Notes: a model not told the origin generated them from the sequence alone. DNA of 64,000 nt from Bacteroidales bacterium (GCA_024709145.1 JANJXG010000010.1:62001-126000); one strand, 5' to 3'. Shown: positions 45,351 to 54,555, counted from the stretch's first letter. Numbers and translations are program-made.

Positions 45351-47528
45351 TTGAATGCATTGATCGAACAACAATACAACGAACTGATCCAAAGTCTTGA
45401 TCATTATGTCAATGCCGGGGAAAAGTTGTTGATTCAAAAAGCTTTCGAACAGGCTTTGCAATCTTATGAGCACAAAACCCTTCCCAATGGCGACCCGGCT
45501 ATTATGCATTACCTTGGAGTGGCTCAGATAGCTGTGCAGGAAATTGGTTTGCGGGCTTCAACTTTTATCGCCTCTCTGCTGCATGGGTTAAGCAGCGAGG
45601 GCGAAGATGATTTACAATGGGTCAGGCAGGTATATGGAAATGATGTTTGGGTGATATTAGGTGGGTTTAAAAAAATTTCGGAAATACCCACAACACGATT
45701 GTCATATCAGTCGGATCAATTCAGGAAATTGTTTTTAAGTCTCGTTGAAGATATCCGGGTTGTTCTTTTAAAAATTGCACACAGGCTTTATGATATCAGA
45801 TATCCTGAACATATTGAAAAAGAAAACCTTAGCCGGTTTATACAGGAAGTAAAGTACCTGTATATTCCTATTACACACCGCTTGGGTCTATACAAAATAA
45901 AAGCGGAATTTGAGGAGAAGGTCATGCGGTTTGAACATCAGGATGTGTTTGACAGCATCCGGTCGAAAATAGCGGCCAGCGCAGCAAGTCAGGAGGTATT
46001 CATGAAATCGTTCATTGCACCCATTGAGCGCGAATTGAAAAATCATGGACTGGAATCTGCCATCAAATGGCGAACTAAATCAGTTCCCAGCATTTGGGCG
46101 AAAATGAAAGATCAGAATGTCGAATTTGAACAAGTATATGATCTTTTTGCTATCCGCATCATTACCAAAAGCCAGCCTAAAAAAGAGAAAGAAGACTGTT
46201 GGCGTGTATATTCCATTGTATCAGATATTTATCCGCCCAATCCCAAAAGATTGCGAGACTGGATAACAAGCCCCAAAGCCTCCGGCTACGAATCGCTTCA
46301 CACCACGGTCAAGGCGATGGACGATAAATGGGTTGAAGTGCAAATCCGTTCCGAACGAATGGATCAGGTGGCTGAAAAGGGGCAAGCAGCTCATTGGCTC
46401 TACAAAGATAAACCTGAGAAAAAAGATGCCGAAGAATGGTTGAATCAGGTGAGGGACGTACTGGAAAATCCGGGACAGATTCATTTCGACGCTTATAAGA
46501 AGACCGGTAAACCTACAGGTGATAAAATTTTTATTTTCACCCCAAATGGTGATCTTAAGCAACTCCCGGTTGGATCAACAGTACTTGATTTTGCCTATGA
46601 GGTTCACACACAGGTAGGATCGAACTGTAGTGGTGCCCGTGTAAACAATCGAATTGTTCCAATCAGGCATGTTTTACTTAATGGCGACAAGGTTGAAATT
46701 ATTACCAATAAAAAGCAGCTTCCAAAACATGACTGGTTAGGATTTGTTGTGACTGACAGGGCAAAAAGTAAAATAAAAAGGTATTTGAAGGAGGAAGAGC
46801 TGAAGGAAGCTGAGCTGGGTAAGGGTATTTTGCTTCGAAAATTGAAGAACTGGAAGATCAACTACAGTGAAGACATCATTAACCATCTCGTAAAATATTA
46901 TAAGACAAACACATCCATACAGCTCTATCATGATATTTCGACTGAAAAAATCGATTTGGTTGAATTAAAAAAGCATCTCGTTTCACTTACAACAGAAGAA
47001 AAGCCTGGTTCAAAAGCTGTTGAGGCGGATGAATTGACGGCGGAAACACGTCAGAATCAGCGCCATGAAAGTAAAGACGATTTTTTACTGATTGACGACA
47101 GCATCAGCAATGTTAATTACAAATTGGCGCGTTGCTGTAATCCGATACCGGGCGACGATGTCTTTGGTTTTGTGACGATTACTTCAGGAATAACCGTTCA
47201 CAGGGTTTCATGTCCGAACGCTTCACGACTTCGTGAACGTTATGGCTATCGGTTTTTAAAAGTAAAATGGAAAGATTCAAAGGACAACCCAAATTTTCAG
47301 GCGGCAATCAGGGTTACCGGGGTGGATACATTAGGACTGGTTGGTGAAATTACAAAGCTTATTTCCAATGACTTGAAAGTTAATATGCGGAGCATTGCCT
47401 TTGATACAAGAGACGGAAGGTTTTTAGGTAAGATCGTTTTGCAAATCAAAGATACTGATCATCTCGAACAACTCATTCACAGAATGGGGAAGGTTCAGGG
47501 AGTTGAAAAAGTATCGCGATTAGACTGA
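45351..47528 (+). CDS. RelA/SpoT-type (p)ppGpp synthetase with degenerate hydrolase domain
   Basis: This is a long RSH protein of about 725 residues. The domain order is HD-like, synthetase, TGS (KIFIFTPNGDLKQLPVGST), helical, zinc-finger/CC (ARCCNPIPGDD) and ACT. In the HD domain the first histidine is kept (HYLGVAQI), but the HD pair reads HG (LLHGLSSEG) and the later catalytic aspartate is His (KIAHRLYDIR), so hydrolysis is probably lost. The synthetase core is intact (GYESLHTTV, EVQIRSERMDQVAEKGQAAHW). The RLRD near residue 301 resembles the RxKD of bifunctional enzymes rather than the ExDD of RelA. A TTG at 45351 is the best start because a terminator occupies the sequence upstream. Confidence 0.9.
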   Translation: MNALIEQQYNELIQSLDHYVNAGEKLLIQKAFEQALQSYEHKTLPNGDPAIMHYLGVAQIAVQEIGLRASTFIASLLHGLSSEGEDDLQWVRQVYGNDVWVILGGFKKISEIPTTRLSYQSDQFRKLFLSLVEDIRVVLLKIAHRLYDIRYPEHIEKENLSRFIQEVKYLYIPITHRLGLYKIKAEFEEKVMRFEHQDVFDSIRSKIAASAASQEVFMKSFIAPIERELKNHGLESAIKWRTKSVPSIWAKMKDQNVEFEQVYDLFAIRIITKSQPKKEKEDCWRVYSIVSDIYPPNPKRLRDWITSPKASGYESLHTTVKAMDDKWVEVQIRSERMDQVAEKGQAAHWLYKDKPEKKDAEEWLNQVRDVLENPGQIHFDAYKKTGKPTGDKIFIFTPNGDLKQLPVGSTVLDFAYEVHTQVGSNCSGARVNNRIVPIRHVLLNGDKVEIITNKKQLPKHDWLGFVVTDRAKSKIKRYLKEEELKEAELGKGILLRKLKNWKINYSEDIINHLVKYYKTNTSIQLYHDISTEKIDLVELKKHLVSLTTEEKPGSKAVEADELTAETRQNQRHESKDDFLLIDDSISNVNYKLARCCNPIPGDDVFGFVTITSGITVHRVSCPNASRLRERYGYRFLKVKWKDSKDNPNFQAAIRVTGVDTLGLVGEITKLISNDLKVNMRSIAFDTRDGRFLGKIVLQIKDTDHLEQLIHRMGKVQGVEKVSRLD

Positions 47529-47584
47529 CAGCAGTTGATTATGAAACAAATTAAGCGAAAACTTGTTTAAGCGAAAACATCGTT

Positions 47585-47752
47585 ATGGTAATCCAGTTGT
47601 TGATATTATCAGTCTTCTTTTCCGGTTTGTCTGGGTGGTTTTTTTATCGCAGAAAAAAAGTCCTGGGATTTACATTTGCCCTTATTGCTGCAGCAGCTTT
47701 GGCATTGTTTTTCATTGTCAGGGCCTTATACCCACATCGTGTGCCATTTTAA
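47585..47752 (+). CDS. Small two-helix membrane protein
   Basis: This 55-residue frame starts with ATG 57 bases after the RSH gene. It reads MVIQLLILSVFFSGLSGWFF, then a basic turn YRRKK, then a second hydrophobic helix (VLGFTFALIAAAALALFFIV) and a short polar tail. The hydrophobic-basic-hydrophobic pattern over the whole frame argues for a real protein. A 72-residue frame overlapping it in another phase has a poorer composition. The family is unknown. It ends three bases before the convergent aminotransferase stop. Confidence 0.55.
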   Translation: MVIQLLILSVFFSGLSGWFFYRRKKVLGFTFALIAAAALALFFIVRALYPHRVPF

Positions 47753-47755
47753 CCC

Positions 47756-49231
47756 TCAGGAAAACTCAAACCAGGGTTTAATTCTGATTGTTTTATCCTC
47801 TGGTTCATTCACATGCCTGAATTCGTTGGTGTATTTGTTGTACACATAATCTGCTGACCATTTTTGATGGTTTCGTTGGATTTGGTCAACCGCATAAATG
47901 AGCAGGTCTAATTCTGCGTCTGTCATTGTGGGATGAAGAGATGCTCTGATCCAGCCTGGTTTTTGAGACAGGTCTCCATGATTGATCAATTCGGTTATTT
48001 TTCTTGATTTGTCATGACTTACATCCAATAAAAAATGACCGTAGGTACCGGCACAGGCACAGCCGCCCCTTACCTGAATACCAAAACGATCGTTGAGAAG
48101 TTTTACCACAAGGTTGAAGTGAATGTTTTCGAGATAAAAGGACAATGCACCCAATCGTTGTTGCACATTGTCGGCCAGAATGTGCAGCCCATCTATCTGT
48201 TTCAGTCCATCGAAAGCTTTGGTAATTAATTGGTGCTCGCGTTGTCGCATCAAACTGGTTTGCATCTGATTCTTCAACTCAATTGCCAGTGCTGTTCTGA
48301 TTGCCTGTAAAAAACCAGGTGTTCCGCCATCTTCGCGAATTTCAATGTCATCGATGTATTTGTATTCGCCCCATGGATTTGTCCAGTCAACAGTGCCACC
48401 TCCGGGGTTGTCGGGGGTTGGGTTATTGTAAAGCGACTTGTCGAAAATCATAACACCAGAGCTGCCGGGGCCACCAAGAAACTTGTGTGGGCTAAAAAAA
48501 ATAGCATCAAGTTTTTTCATTTCGTCATCGGACGGATGCATATCAATATCAACATAAGGAGCAGAGGCTGCGAAATCAACGAAAATAATACCTCCAAATT
48601 CATGCATGATTTTGGCCATCTCATGGTAGGGCGTTTCGATGCCTGTAACGTTGGAACATGCGGTGAATGAGCCAATTTTAAAAGCCCTGTCTTTGTGTTT
48701 TTCCAGCTGAAAACGAAGTTCATCCAAATCAATCAGTAAGTCTTTATCGGGTTGTAAAACAACTACATCAACATTGGTTTCAAACCAGTTGGTCTGATTG
48801 GAATGGTGTTCCATATGACTAAGAAATACCACCGGACGCTCGTGTTTTTGCAGACAATCCTGGTTTTTAATCATGCGACATGACTTGAATCCCATGATCC
48901 GTTGCATCTTGTTGATGACGGTTGTCATGCCCGAACCTGCGGTGATAATAACATCTTCAGGTCCGGCATTCACATGTTTTTTTATCAGCTTGTGGGCATA
49001 ATGGTAAGCTTTTGTCATCATTGTGCCTGTTTCACTGGTTTCGGTGTGGGTATTGCCAACAAAAGGACCAATCTTTTGAATGATTTGATCTTCAATTGGT
49101 TTGTACAGCCTGCCACTGGCTATCCAATCGGCGTAAACGAGTTTTTGGGGGCCATAAGGACTATTGAAAACAAGGTCATGGCCAATCGTATTATTGCGAA
49201 AATAGTCAAAGTGCTGCTCCAGTGATGACAT
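47756..49231 (-). CDS. Class V aminotransferase-fold PLP enzyme (cysteine desulfurase-like)
   Basis: The 491-residue protein has the PLP lysine in SPHKFLGGPGSSG and an earlier VDFAASAPYVDIDM that fits the cofactor Asp region. HMEHHSNQTNW resembles the HHAN substrate motif of SufS/CsdA. A cysteine-rich RGGCACAGTYGHFLL stands where desulfurases carry their catalytic loop. I think it acts on cysteine or a related thiol amino acid, but no suf or isc genes are adjacent, so the role is open. ATG 49231 is chosen over a TTG seven codons upstream. Confidence 0.85.
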   Translation of the reverse strand: MSSLEQHFDYFRNNTIGHDLVFNSPYGPQKLVYADWIASGRLYKPIEDQIIQKIGPFVGNTHTETSETGTMMTKAYHYAHKLIKKHVNAGPEDVIITAGSGMTTVINKMQRIMGFKSCRMIKNQDCLQKHERPVVFLSHMEHHSNQTNWFETNVDVVVLQPDKDLLIDLDELRFQLEKHKDRAFKIGSFTACSNVTGIETPYHEMAKIMHEFGGIIFVDFAASAPYVDIDMHPSDDEMKKLDAIFFSPHKFLGGPGSSGVMIFDKSLYNNPTPDNPGGGTVDWTNPWGEYKYIDDIEIREDGGTPGFLQAIRTALAIELKNQMQTSLMRQREHQLITKAFDGLKQIDGLHILADNVQQRLGALSFYLENIHFNLVVKLLNDRFGIQVRGGCACAGTYGHFLLDVSHDKSRKITELINHGDLSQKPGWIRASLHPTMTDAELDLLIYAVDQIQRNHQKWSADYVYNKYTNEFRHVNEPEDKTIRIKPWFEFS

Positions 49232-49249
49232 AACTACAGGTTTAAAATA

Positions 49250-49257
49250 CAAATCTA
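49250..49257 (-). promoter_or_regulatory. -7 element for the class V aminotransferase gene
   Basis: Leftward TAGATTTG matches TAnnTTTG and ends 18 bases before the ATG, which would make a short leader. TTTTGG about 16 bases upstream is a possible -33. Confidence 0.4.
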
Positions 49258-49338
49258 TGACAATTTATAAAGCCAAAAGGTTGTCAATCCATTGCTGTTA
49301 TGGGGCAATGTGATAATAGCGCAGCAAGATTGGAATGT

Positions 49339-52300
49339 TTAATTGCTTTTCGAAATTTGAATCATGCCAATCTCAACATCGCCATTTTCCGGTAAAAATT
49401 CAATCCAGGTATTGTCTTCGCTAAACCATTTGTACTGTTGACCAATACGTACAATGAAATCGTTCAGGTCAGCATTTTCAGGGATTGGAAGTACAAACCC
49501 GCCATTACGACCCGACTTACTCCCAAAACTAACCAAAAGCGGAAAACTGCCTTCACCCATATTTCTGGCCTTGACAACGATATAATTACTCCTTCGTTCG
49601 GTGATATCAACAGGCTCAAAATCAAATCGTTTCTTGGTGTTGGATGGAACAACCACAAGGGTACTGTTCAGTTCCCTGATTTTATTCTCTTCCATCCTGG
49701 CAGCGATTTTTTTGATCATTTCTCTCGGATAAGTCTCATCGGGTTTGATGTTTTCAGCGGCAAGGTATTTTTCTATCGCCTGATCAAAACTTTGAGTATT
49801 GTAGAAGCGATCGGCTTCATTTACAAATTTGTTGTATTCCGATTTTAATGCCATCAATCTTTCTTCAAGGATGGTTTCAACCTGACTGATACGCTGACTG
49901 GCAGCTGGGTCGTTTGGTTTATAACCAAGAGCTTGTTTAAGTGAGGTTATTGCCAGCTTGTACTCTTTGGTAGTGATCAGTTGTTCTGCCTCCGCCATGG
50001 CAGCCTCATACCTGCTCTGTTGTTCTTTTGCTATTGTTTCCATTGCAAGCATTGCTTCTGCTTTCCCGGCTGAGGCAGCAAGGTGATTAGGGTCAAGTTC
50101 TAAAACCTGCTGAAAAATTTGAACTGCTTCTGGAAGATTTCCCTGTTTTGCCATTGCCTCACCTTCGTTCATCAAGTTGATGATTTGCAGTTCTTTTTGC
50201 TTGAAGGCTTCCAATTCAGCCAGCTTTTTTTCTGCTAACGTAATTTGCTCCTCTGACTTGCCCGAAGAAGGATTCAACTGCTGAGCTTCCTTGTAAATGC
50301 GGATGCTTTCAGAATATTTACCAGACTCAAACTGTTGATCGGCGAGTTGCATTAAATCATTGTATTTTTTCTCTATTTCGGCTTGAGCTTGTAAATCGGC
50401 TAAAATCTTGTTTATCTCAGCAATCCTTTCAGTAGCTAAGGGCTCGGCTGGCATCAGACTTGCTGCTTGTTTGAAGTTTGCAAGTGCTTCATTGTATGAC
50501 TGTTTACTAAAAGATTCTTCGCCTGAGGCAATAAGCTGCCTGTAAGTGGCTTCTGTTTTCTGAGCGGCTTCTGCTGCTGCGATAAGAAGGTTGAGTTGTT
50601 CAATCCGTTGTTTTGGGGTTATTTCATTTGGTTTCAGAAGACTGGCCTTTTGATACAAGGCAAGCGCTTCAGTGAGCTTTTTATTTGATTCGGCACTTTC
50701 TGCCTGTGTCATGAAATCATCAAAATCTTTATCAAGCTTTGCTAGTTCCTTGAGATTCTGAATGGCTTTTTCGGCAAGACTGATTTGATTAGCCGGATAT
50801 GTCTCAGTAGGTTTCAAATCAAGGGCTTGCCTATATTTCCCGATTGCTGACTGGTAATCATTTGTGTTAAAGAAGGCATCTGCTTCAGTTACCAAAGCCT
50901 CATAAGCATTGTTTTTTTCTTTTAAGATGATTGCTTCTGCGATGGATTTTTCTACCAAAAGCAATTGCTGGGTTGGATAAACCTGTGATGGGTCAAGTTT
51001 TGCGGCTGATTCGTAAGCTGTTTTGGCAGATTCATAGGCTCCCGTCTGATAAAACACATCTGCCTCGGCGACTGTTTTAAGGTATTGTTGCTGTTTTTCA
51101 AACTTGGCAAGATTATCTCGCTGAAGCTGTGTGGCTTTCGCGATGGCAGGTTGAAGGCTCGGATCATCCGGAAATAATTTCCCTGCATCCTGATAAACGG
51201 ATAATGCTTGATCGGGCTGATTTTGATCCATGAATTTCTCTGCTTTGAGAAGCAAATCATTGAAAGCTATTCTGGCATTTTCTTCTGCTTTCTTTTTGGC
51301 AATGAGACCAGTAAGCTCAACAACCCTGTCGGTAGCAAGCTTGTTTTCAGCATCAAGCCCTAACACCTGATTGTAGGTTGCCAAAGATGCTTCCCACTGT
51401 CCGCTCTCAAACAAAGTAGCGGCTTCGGTGAGTGATGTTTCAATTGCTTTTTGTCGGTTAAGTTCTTCGTTGTTAATTGTTTGGTTGATCCGTTGAACCA
51501 TGTCAGCAGCGTACGACTGATTAGGCCAGATTGCAAGCGCTTGTTCATATAACTCCCTTGCATTTTCAAGTTCTTTGTTTTCAAAGGCTTTGTCAGCTAT
51601 TTCAAGTTTGGCATCGTAAGCATTTTGTCTTTCTGACAGTGCTTTTACTTCGGAAAGTTTTGCAACAGCATTTTCCTGGCCTGGAAAAATTTGAATTGCC
51701 TGATTCAGCTTTTCGGTTGCAGCACCATAGTTTTTCCGTTTAACAAGCTCATCTGCTTCACTGATAAGGGTTTGGAAATTCAATTCATCAGCTTTACGCT
51801 TGGCAATAGCTGCTTCTGTAGTCTTGATTTTGCCCTTCACATTGGCATCGGCGGGTTCCAGTGCTGCTGCCAGGTTAAACTGGACAAGTGCTTCCTCAAA
51901 TTTCTGATTGTCATAAAGCTGATTACCCAGATTAATATTTTCCTGAAACTTGTTCTTTCGATCCGCTTCGTTTTTCAGTTTTGTACTGATCGTTGTAACC
52001 TGTGCATTCACATATTTATCCTGCGGAAAAATTTCAAGGGCTTTTCTATAGGATTGCAAGGCCTCTTCGAGTTTGTCTGCCTTCAAAAGCTGATCTCCCT
52101 GGTCGAGGCGACCATAAAAAACTTCCTGCAATTCATTTTGTTTCTGAATAAGTGAGATTGTTTCATTCAGTCGCTTTTGAGCAAAGACATCCTCCGGTTT
52201 TTGCCGGAGAGCCATTTCGTAATAAGTCTTGGCACTGATATAATCTTTTGAATCAAACTTTTCGTTGGCCGACTGTATGGTTGACTCATAACCGCCGGCT

Positions 52301-52380
52301 TGCTGACCAAAAGTTTTGCTGGCGGTGGATAGGCTGAGCGTAATCAACAGTGCACTAATGAGGTAATAGAATGGACGCAT
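49339..52380 (-). CDS. Exported protein with about fifteen tandem TPR-like units
   Basis: The 1013-residue protein has a signal peptide (YYLISALLITLSLSTASKTFG). From about residue 30 to 900 it consists of roughly fifteen units of 55-62 residues. Each holds a TPR motif (pattern A-x-x-x-[YF]-x-x-A-x-x-L-x-P, as in YESAKTAYESAAKLDP and YQSAIGKYRQALDLKP) plus a third, charged linker helix. The last 105 residues form a separate beta domain (NYIVVKARNMGEGSFPLLVSF, NTWIEFLPENGDVEIG). It is probably a long periplasmic or surface scaffold. It follows the LolD-like ATPase gene by 17 bases, so the two are co-transcribed. The function is unknown. Confidence 0.88.
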   Translation of the reverse strand: MRPFYYLISALLITLSLSTASKTFGQQAGGYESTIQSANEKFDSKDYISAKTYYEMALRQKPEDVFAQKRLNETISLIQKQNELQEVFYGRLDQGDQLLKADKLEEALQSYRKALEIFPQDKYVNAQVTTISTKLKNEADRKNKFQENINLGNQLYDNQKFEEALVQFNLAAALEPADANVKGKIKTTEAAIAKRKADELNFQTLISEADELVKRKNYGAATEKLNQAIQIFPGQENAVAKLSEVKALSERQNAYDAKLEIADKAFENKELENARELYEQALAIWPNQSYAADMVQRINQTINNEELNRQKAIETSLTEAATLFESGQWEASLATYNQVLGLDAENKLATDRVVELTGLIAKKKAEENARIAFNDLLLKAEKFMDQNQPDQALSVYQDAGKLFPDDPSLQPAIAKATQLQRDNLAKFEKQQQYLKTVAEADVFYQTGAYESAKTAYESAAKLDPSQVYPTQQLLLVEKSIAEAIILKEKNNAYEALVTEADAFFNTNDYQSAIGKYRQALDLKPTETYPANQISLAEKAIQNLKELAKLDKDFDDFMTQAESAESNKKLTEALALYQKASLLKPNEITPKQRIEQLNLLIAAAEAAQKTEATYRQLIASGEESFSKQSYNEALANFKQAASLMPAEPLATERIAEINKILADLQAQAEIEKKYNDLMQLADQQFESGKYSESIRIYKEAQQLNPSSGKSEEQITLAEKKLAELEAFKQKELQIINLMNEGEAMAKQGNLPEAVQIFQQVLELDPNHLAASAGKAEAMLAMETIAKEQQSRYEAAMAEAEQLITTKEYKLAITSLKQALGYKPNDPAASQRISQVETILEERLMALKSEYNKFVNEADRFYNTQSFDQAIEKYLAAENIKPDETYPREMIKKIAARMEENKIRELNSTLVVVPSNTKKRFDFEPVDITERRSNYIVVKARNMGEGSFPLLVSFGSKSGRNGGFVLPIPENADLNDFIVRIGQQYKWFSEDNTWIEFLPENGDVEIGMIQISKSN

Positions 52381-52397
52381 GTAATCTTTAATATCAG

Positions 52398-53081
52398 TTA
52401 TAACGCATTGATTGAATGTTTATTGCTGACTGAAGATATCCTTCCGTCAGTAATTTGGGTTTTTCTGTCAGCCATGTCAGCCAGCTCAGGATTGTGGGTG
52501 ACGATGACAAAAGTTTGATTGAAAGAATTGCGAAGATCAAAAAAAAGTTGATGCAATTCATTGGCAGAAACCGAATCAAGGTTACCCGAGGGTTCGTCCG
52601 CCAATATTACTGCAGGTTGGTTAATAAGGGCTCTTGCAACCGCAACCCGCTGCTGTTCACCGCCCGAGAGTGCGGATGGTTTGTGATCTGCTCTCGCTGT
52701 CAGTTTAAAAAAGTCGAGTAGATCCATCGCCTTTTTTTCAACCTTTTTTTTGTTTTGACCTGAAATATAGGCAGGAATGCAGATGTTCTCAAGGGCTGTG
52801 AATTCAGGTAACAAATGATGAAACTGGAAAACAAAACCAATCTCTTTGTTTCGGAAGGCTGAAAGAGCTTTGTCAGAAAGCGAATTAACAGAAGTATCTC
52901 CGATGACCAATTGTCCCTGATCAGGTTTCATCAACGTTCCAATGATCTGCAGTAAAGTAGATTTACCAGCTCCGGAAGCACCAACAACTGAAACAACTTC
53001 TCCTTTGTTAACCACAAAATCAATGTTGTTAAGAACCTGTAATTGACCAAAAGATTTATAAATACCAGATGCGTTGATCAT
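52398..53081 (-). CDS. lolD: LolD-type ABC transporter ATP-binding protein
   Basis: This 227-residue ATPase has Walker [10 protein letters not shown], the Q-loop in [12 protein letters not shown], signature [15 protein letters not shown] and Walker [12 protein letters not shown]. The wording of Q-loop and signature places it in the LolD/MacB/FtsE branch, which drives lipoprotein release or mechanotransmission. No permease gene (LolC/E) is adjacent; instead the TPR protein follows. The symbol is by resemblance. Confidence 0.88.
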   Translation of the reverse strand: MINASGIYKSFGQLQVLNNIDFVVNKGEVVSVVGASGAGKSTLLQIIGTLMKPDQGQLVIGDTSVNSLSDKALSAFRNKEIGFVFQFHHLLPEFTALENICIPAYISGQNKKKVEKKAMDLLDFFKLTARADHKPSALSGGEQQRVAVARALINQPAVILADEPSGNLDSVSANELHQLFFDLRNSFNQTFVIVTHNPELADMADRKTQITDGRISSVSNKHSINAL

Positions 53082-53098
53082 ATTCCTGTTTTACATGG

Positions 53099-53106
53099 CA
53101 AAAGTA
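53099..53106 (-). promoter_or_regulatory. -7 element for the lolD-TPR unit
   Basis: Leftward TACTTTTG matches TAnnTTTG and lies 18 bases before the ATG. Confidence 0.45.
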
Positions 53107-53187
53107 CACAATTCGATGGAAATGCTGGCTTCATTTCCCTCAAAGGCCTATTGTGTTTTGAAAGCAAACGCCCGGTAACTATGATCA

Positions 53188-53205
53188 TATGCAATTTATT
53201 GCATA
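53188..53205. promoter_or_regulatory. Inverted repeat in the lolD-sucC divergent region
   Basis: TATGCAA and TTGCATA form a perfect palindrome with a four-base centre. A second palindrome, TATGATCATA, abuts it on the left and another TTGCAA follows on the right. It could be an operator for either direction. No regulator is assigned. Confidence 0.35.
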
Positions 53206-53284
53206 AGTTGCAATCTTCACCTCTGTTAAACTGGTTTTTTTCCATTCTCAATGTAAATATTTACCGATGTTAACCAAATTGTCC

Positions 53285-53292
53285 TAATTTTG
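53285..53292 (+). promoter_or_regulatory. -7 element for sucC
   Basis: TAATTTTG matches TAnnTTTG and lies 28 bases before the sucC ATG. No convincing -33 element is seen. Confidence 0.5.
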
Positions 53293-53320
53293 GACACCAT
53301 AAAATTACAGGACAAAAGAT

Positions 53321-54511
53321 ATGAATTTACACGAGTATCAGGGAAAACAAATTTTAAGCGGTTATGGTGTTTCAGTTCCGGTAGGAATTGTAGCTGAATC
53401 GCCTGCAAAAGCTGTTGAAGCAGCAAAGGAGATTCAAAAACAGACCGGATCAGATAAATGGGCAGTTAAAGCGCAAATACATGCAGGAGGCCGCGGGAAA
53501 GGTGGCGGAGTAAAAATAGCCAAGTCATTGGAGGATGTCGAACGTTTTGCCGATGAAATTATTGGCATGATGCTCGTTACGCCGCAGACTTCTGCTGAAG
53601 GTAAACTGGTACGCCGTGTGTTGATTGAGCAAAATATCTATTACCCGGGGCCAGCTTCAGTTTCGGAGATTTATATGAGTATTTTGCTTAACCGGGCAAA
53701 AGGTCGTAACATGATCATGTATTCGCCCCGAGGCGGTATGGATATCGAAAAAGTTGCAGAAGAAACACCTGATCAGATTTTTACCGAAGAAATAGATCCA
53801 AAAGTTGGTCTTCAGCCATTTCAGGCACGAAAGATTGCCTTCAACCTTGGTCTTTCAGGTGTGGCATTTAAGGAAATGGTAAAATTTGTTGCCGCATTGT
53901 ATAAGGCTTATGAGGGATCGGATGCCAGTTTGTTCGAAATCAATCCGGTGATCAAGGCTGCAGATGACAAAGTTTTTGCTGCAGATGCCAAAGTAACAAT
54001 AGATAACAATGCGATTTTCCGTCAGCTCGAGATTGCCGGCATGCGCGACCTTCACGAGGAAGATCCCATTGAAGTGGAAGCTAGCAGATTTGATTTGAAT
54101 TATGTAAAGCTTGATGGCAATGTTGGCTGCATGGTAAATGGTGCAGGGCTTGCCATGGCTACAATGGATATGATCAAAATGTCGGGCGGCGAACCTGCAA
54201 ATTTCCTGGATGTTGGCGGCACTGCCAATGCCAAACGCGTTGAAGAAGCATTCAGAATCATTCTTAAAGATCCGAATGTGAAAGCAATACTTGTAAACAT
54301 CTTTGGCGGAATCGTTCGTTGCGATCGCGTTGCGCAAGGAATTGTAGACGCTTATACCAACATTGGTGAAATCAATATTCCAATCATTGTTCGTCTTCAG
54401 GGAACCAATGCAGAAGAAGGAAAAGAACTAATCGATCGTTCTGGATTAAAAGTATACTCTGCCATCAGGCTTCAGGACGCTTCTGCCTTGGTGAATGAGG
54501 TTTTAAATTAG
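53321..54511 (+). CDS. sucC: Succinate-CoA ligase (ADP-forming) subunit beta
   Basis: This TCA-cycle enzyme subunit (396 residues) has an ATP-grasp domain opening with NLHEYQGKQILSGYG and a nucleotide/Mg site in VKAQIHAGGRGKGGG. The C-terminal CoA-ligase domain has GGTANAKRVEEAFRIIL and VNIFGGIVRCD. The alpha subunit gene (sucD) is not next to it; a strong terminator follows directly. Confidence 0.97.
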   Translation: MNLHEYQGKQILSGYGVSVPVGIVAESPAKAVEAAKEIQKQTGSDKWAVKAQIHAGGRGKGGGVKIAKSLEDVERFADEIIGMMLVTPQTSAEGKLVRRVLIEQNIYYPGPASVSEIYMSILLNRAKGRNMIMYSPRGGMDIEKVAEETPDQIFTEEIDPKVGLQPFQARKIAFNLGLSGVAFKEMVKFVAALYKAYEGSDASLFEINPVIKAADDKVFAADAKVTIDNNAIFRQLEIAGMRDLHEEDPIEVEASRFDLNYVKLDGNVGCMVNGAGLAMATMDMIKMSGGEPANFLDVGGTANAKRVEEAFRIILKDPNVKAILVNIFGGIVRCDRVAQGIVDAYTNIGEINIPIIVRLQGTNAEEGKELIDRSGLKVYSAIRLQDASALVNEVLN

Positions 54512-54515
54512 GCTT

Positions 54516-54555
54516 AAAAAAAAGAGACTGTTCAACCGAACAGCCTCTTTTTTTT
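54516..54555. terminator. Bidirectional terminator between sucC and groES
   Basis: The stem of AAGAG and CTGTTC segments pairs with GAACAG and CTCTT, with one A-C mismatch and a four-base loop. It is flanked by long A and T runs, so it can end both converging genes. Confidence 0.88.

Noticed and set aside
47563-47781. 72-codon frame overlapping the small membrane protein
   Set aside because: Its composition is poor and it runs into the convergent aminotransferase gene; the 55-codon frame has a clear membrane pattern.
49339-52380. TPR repeats as a DNA-level tandem repeat
   Set aside because: The units are diverged at the DNA level; the repeat exists only in the protein pattern.
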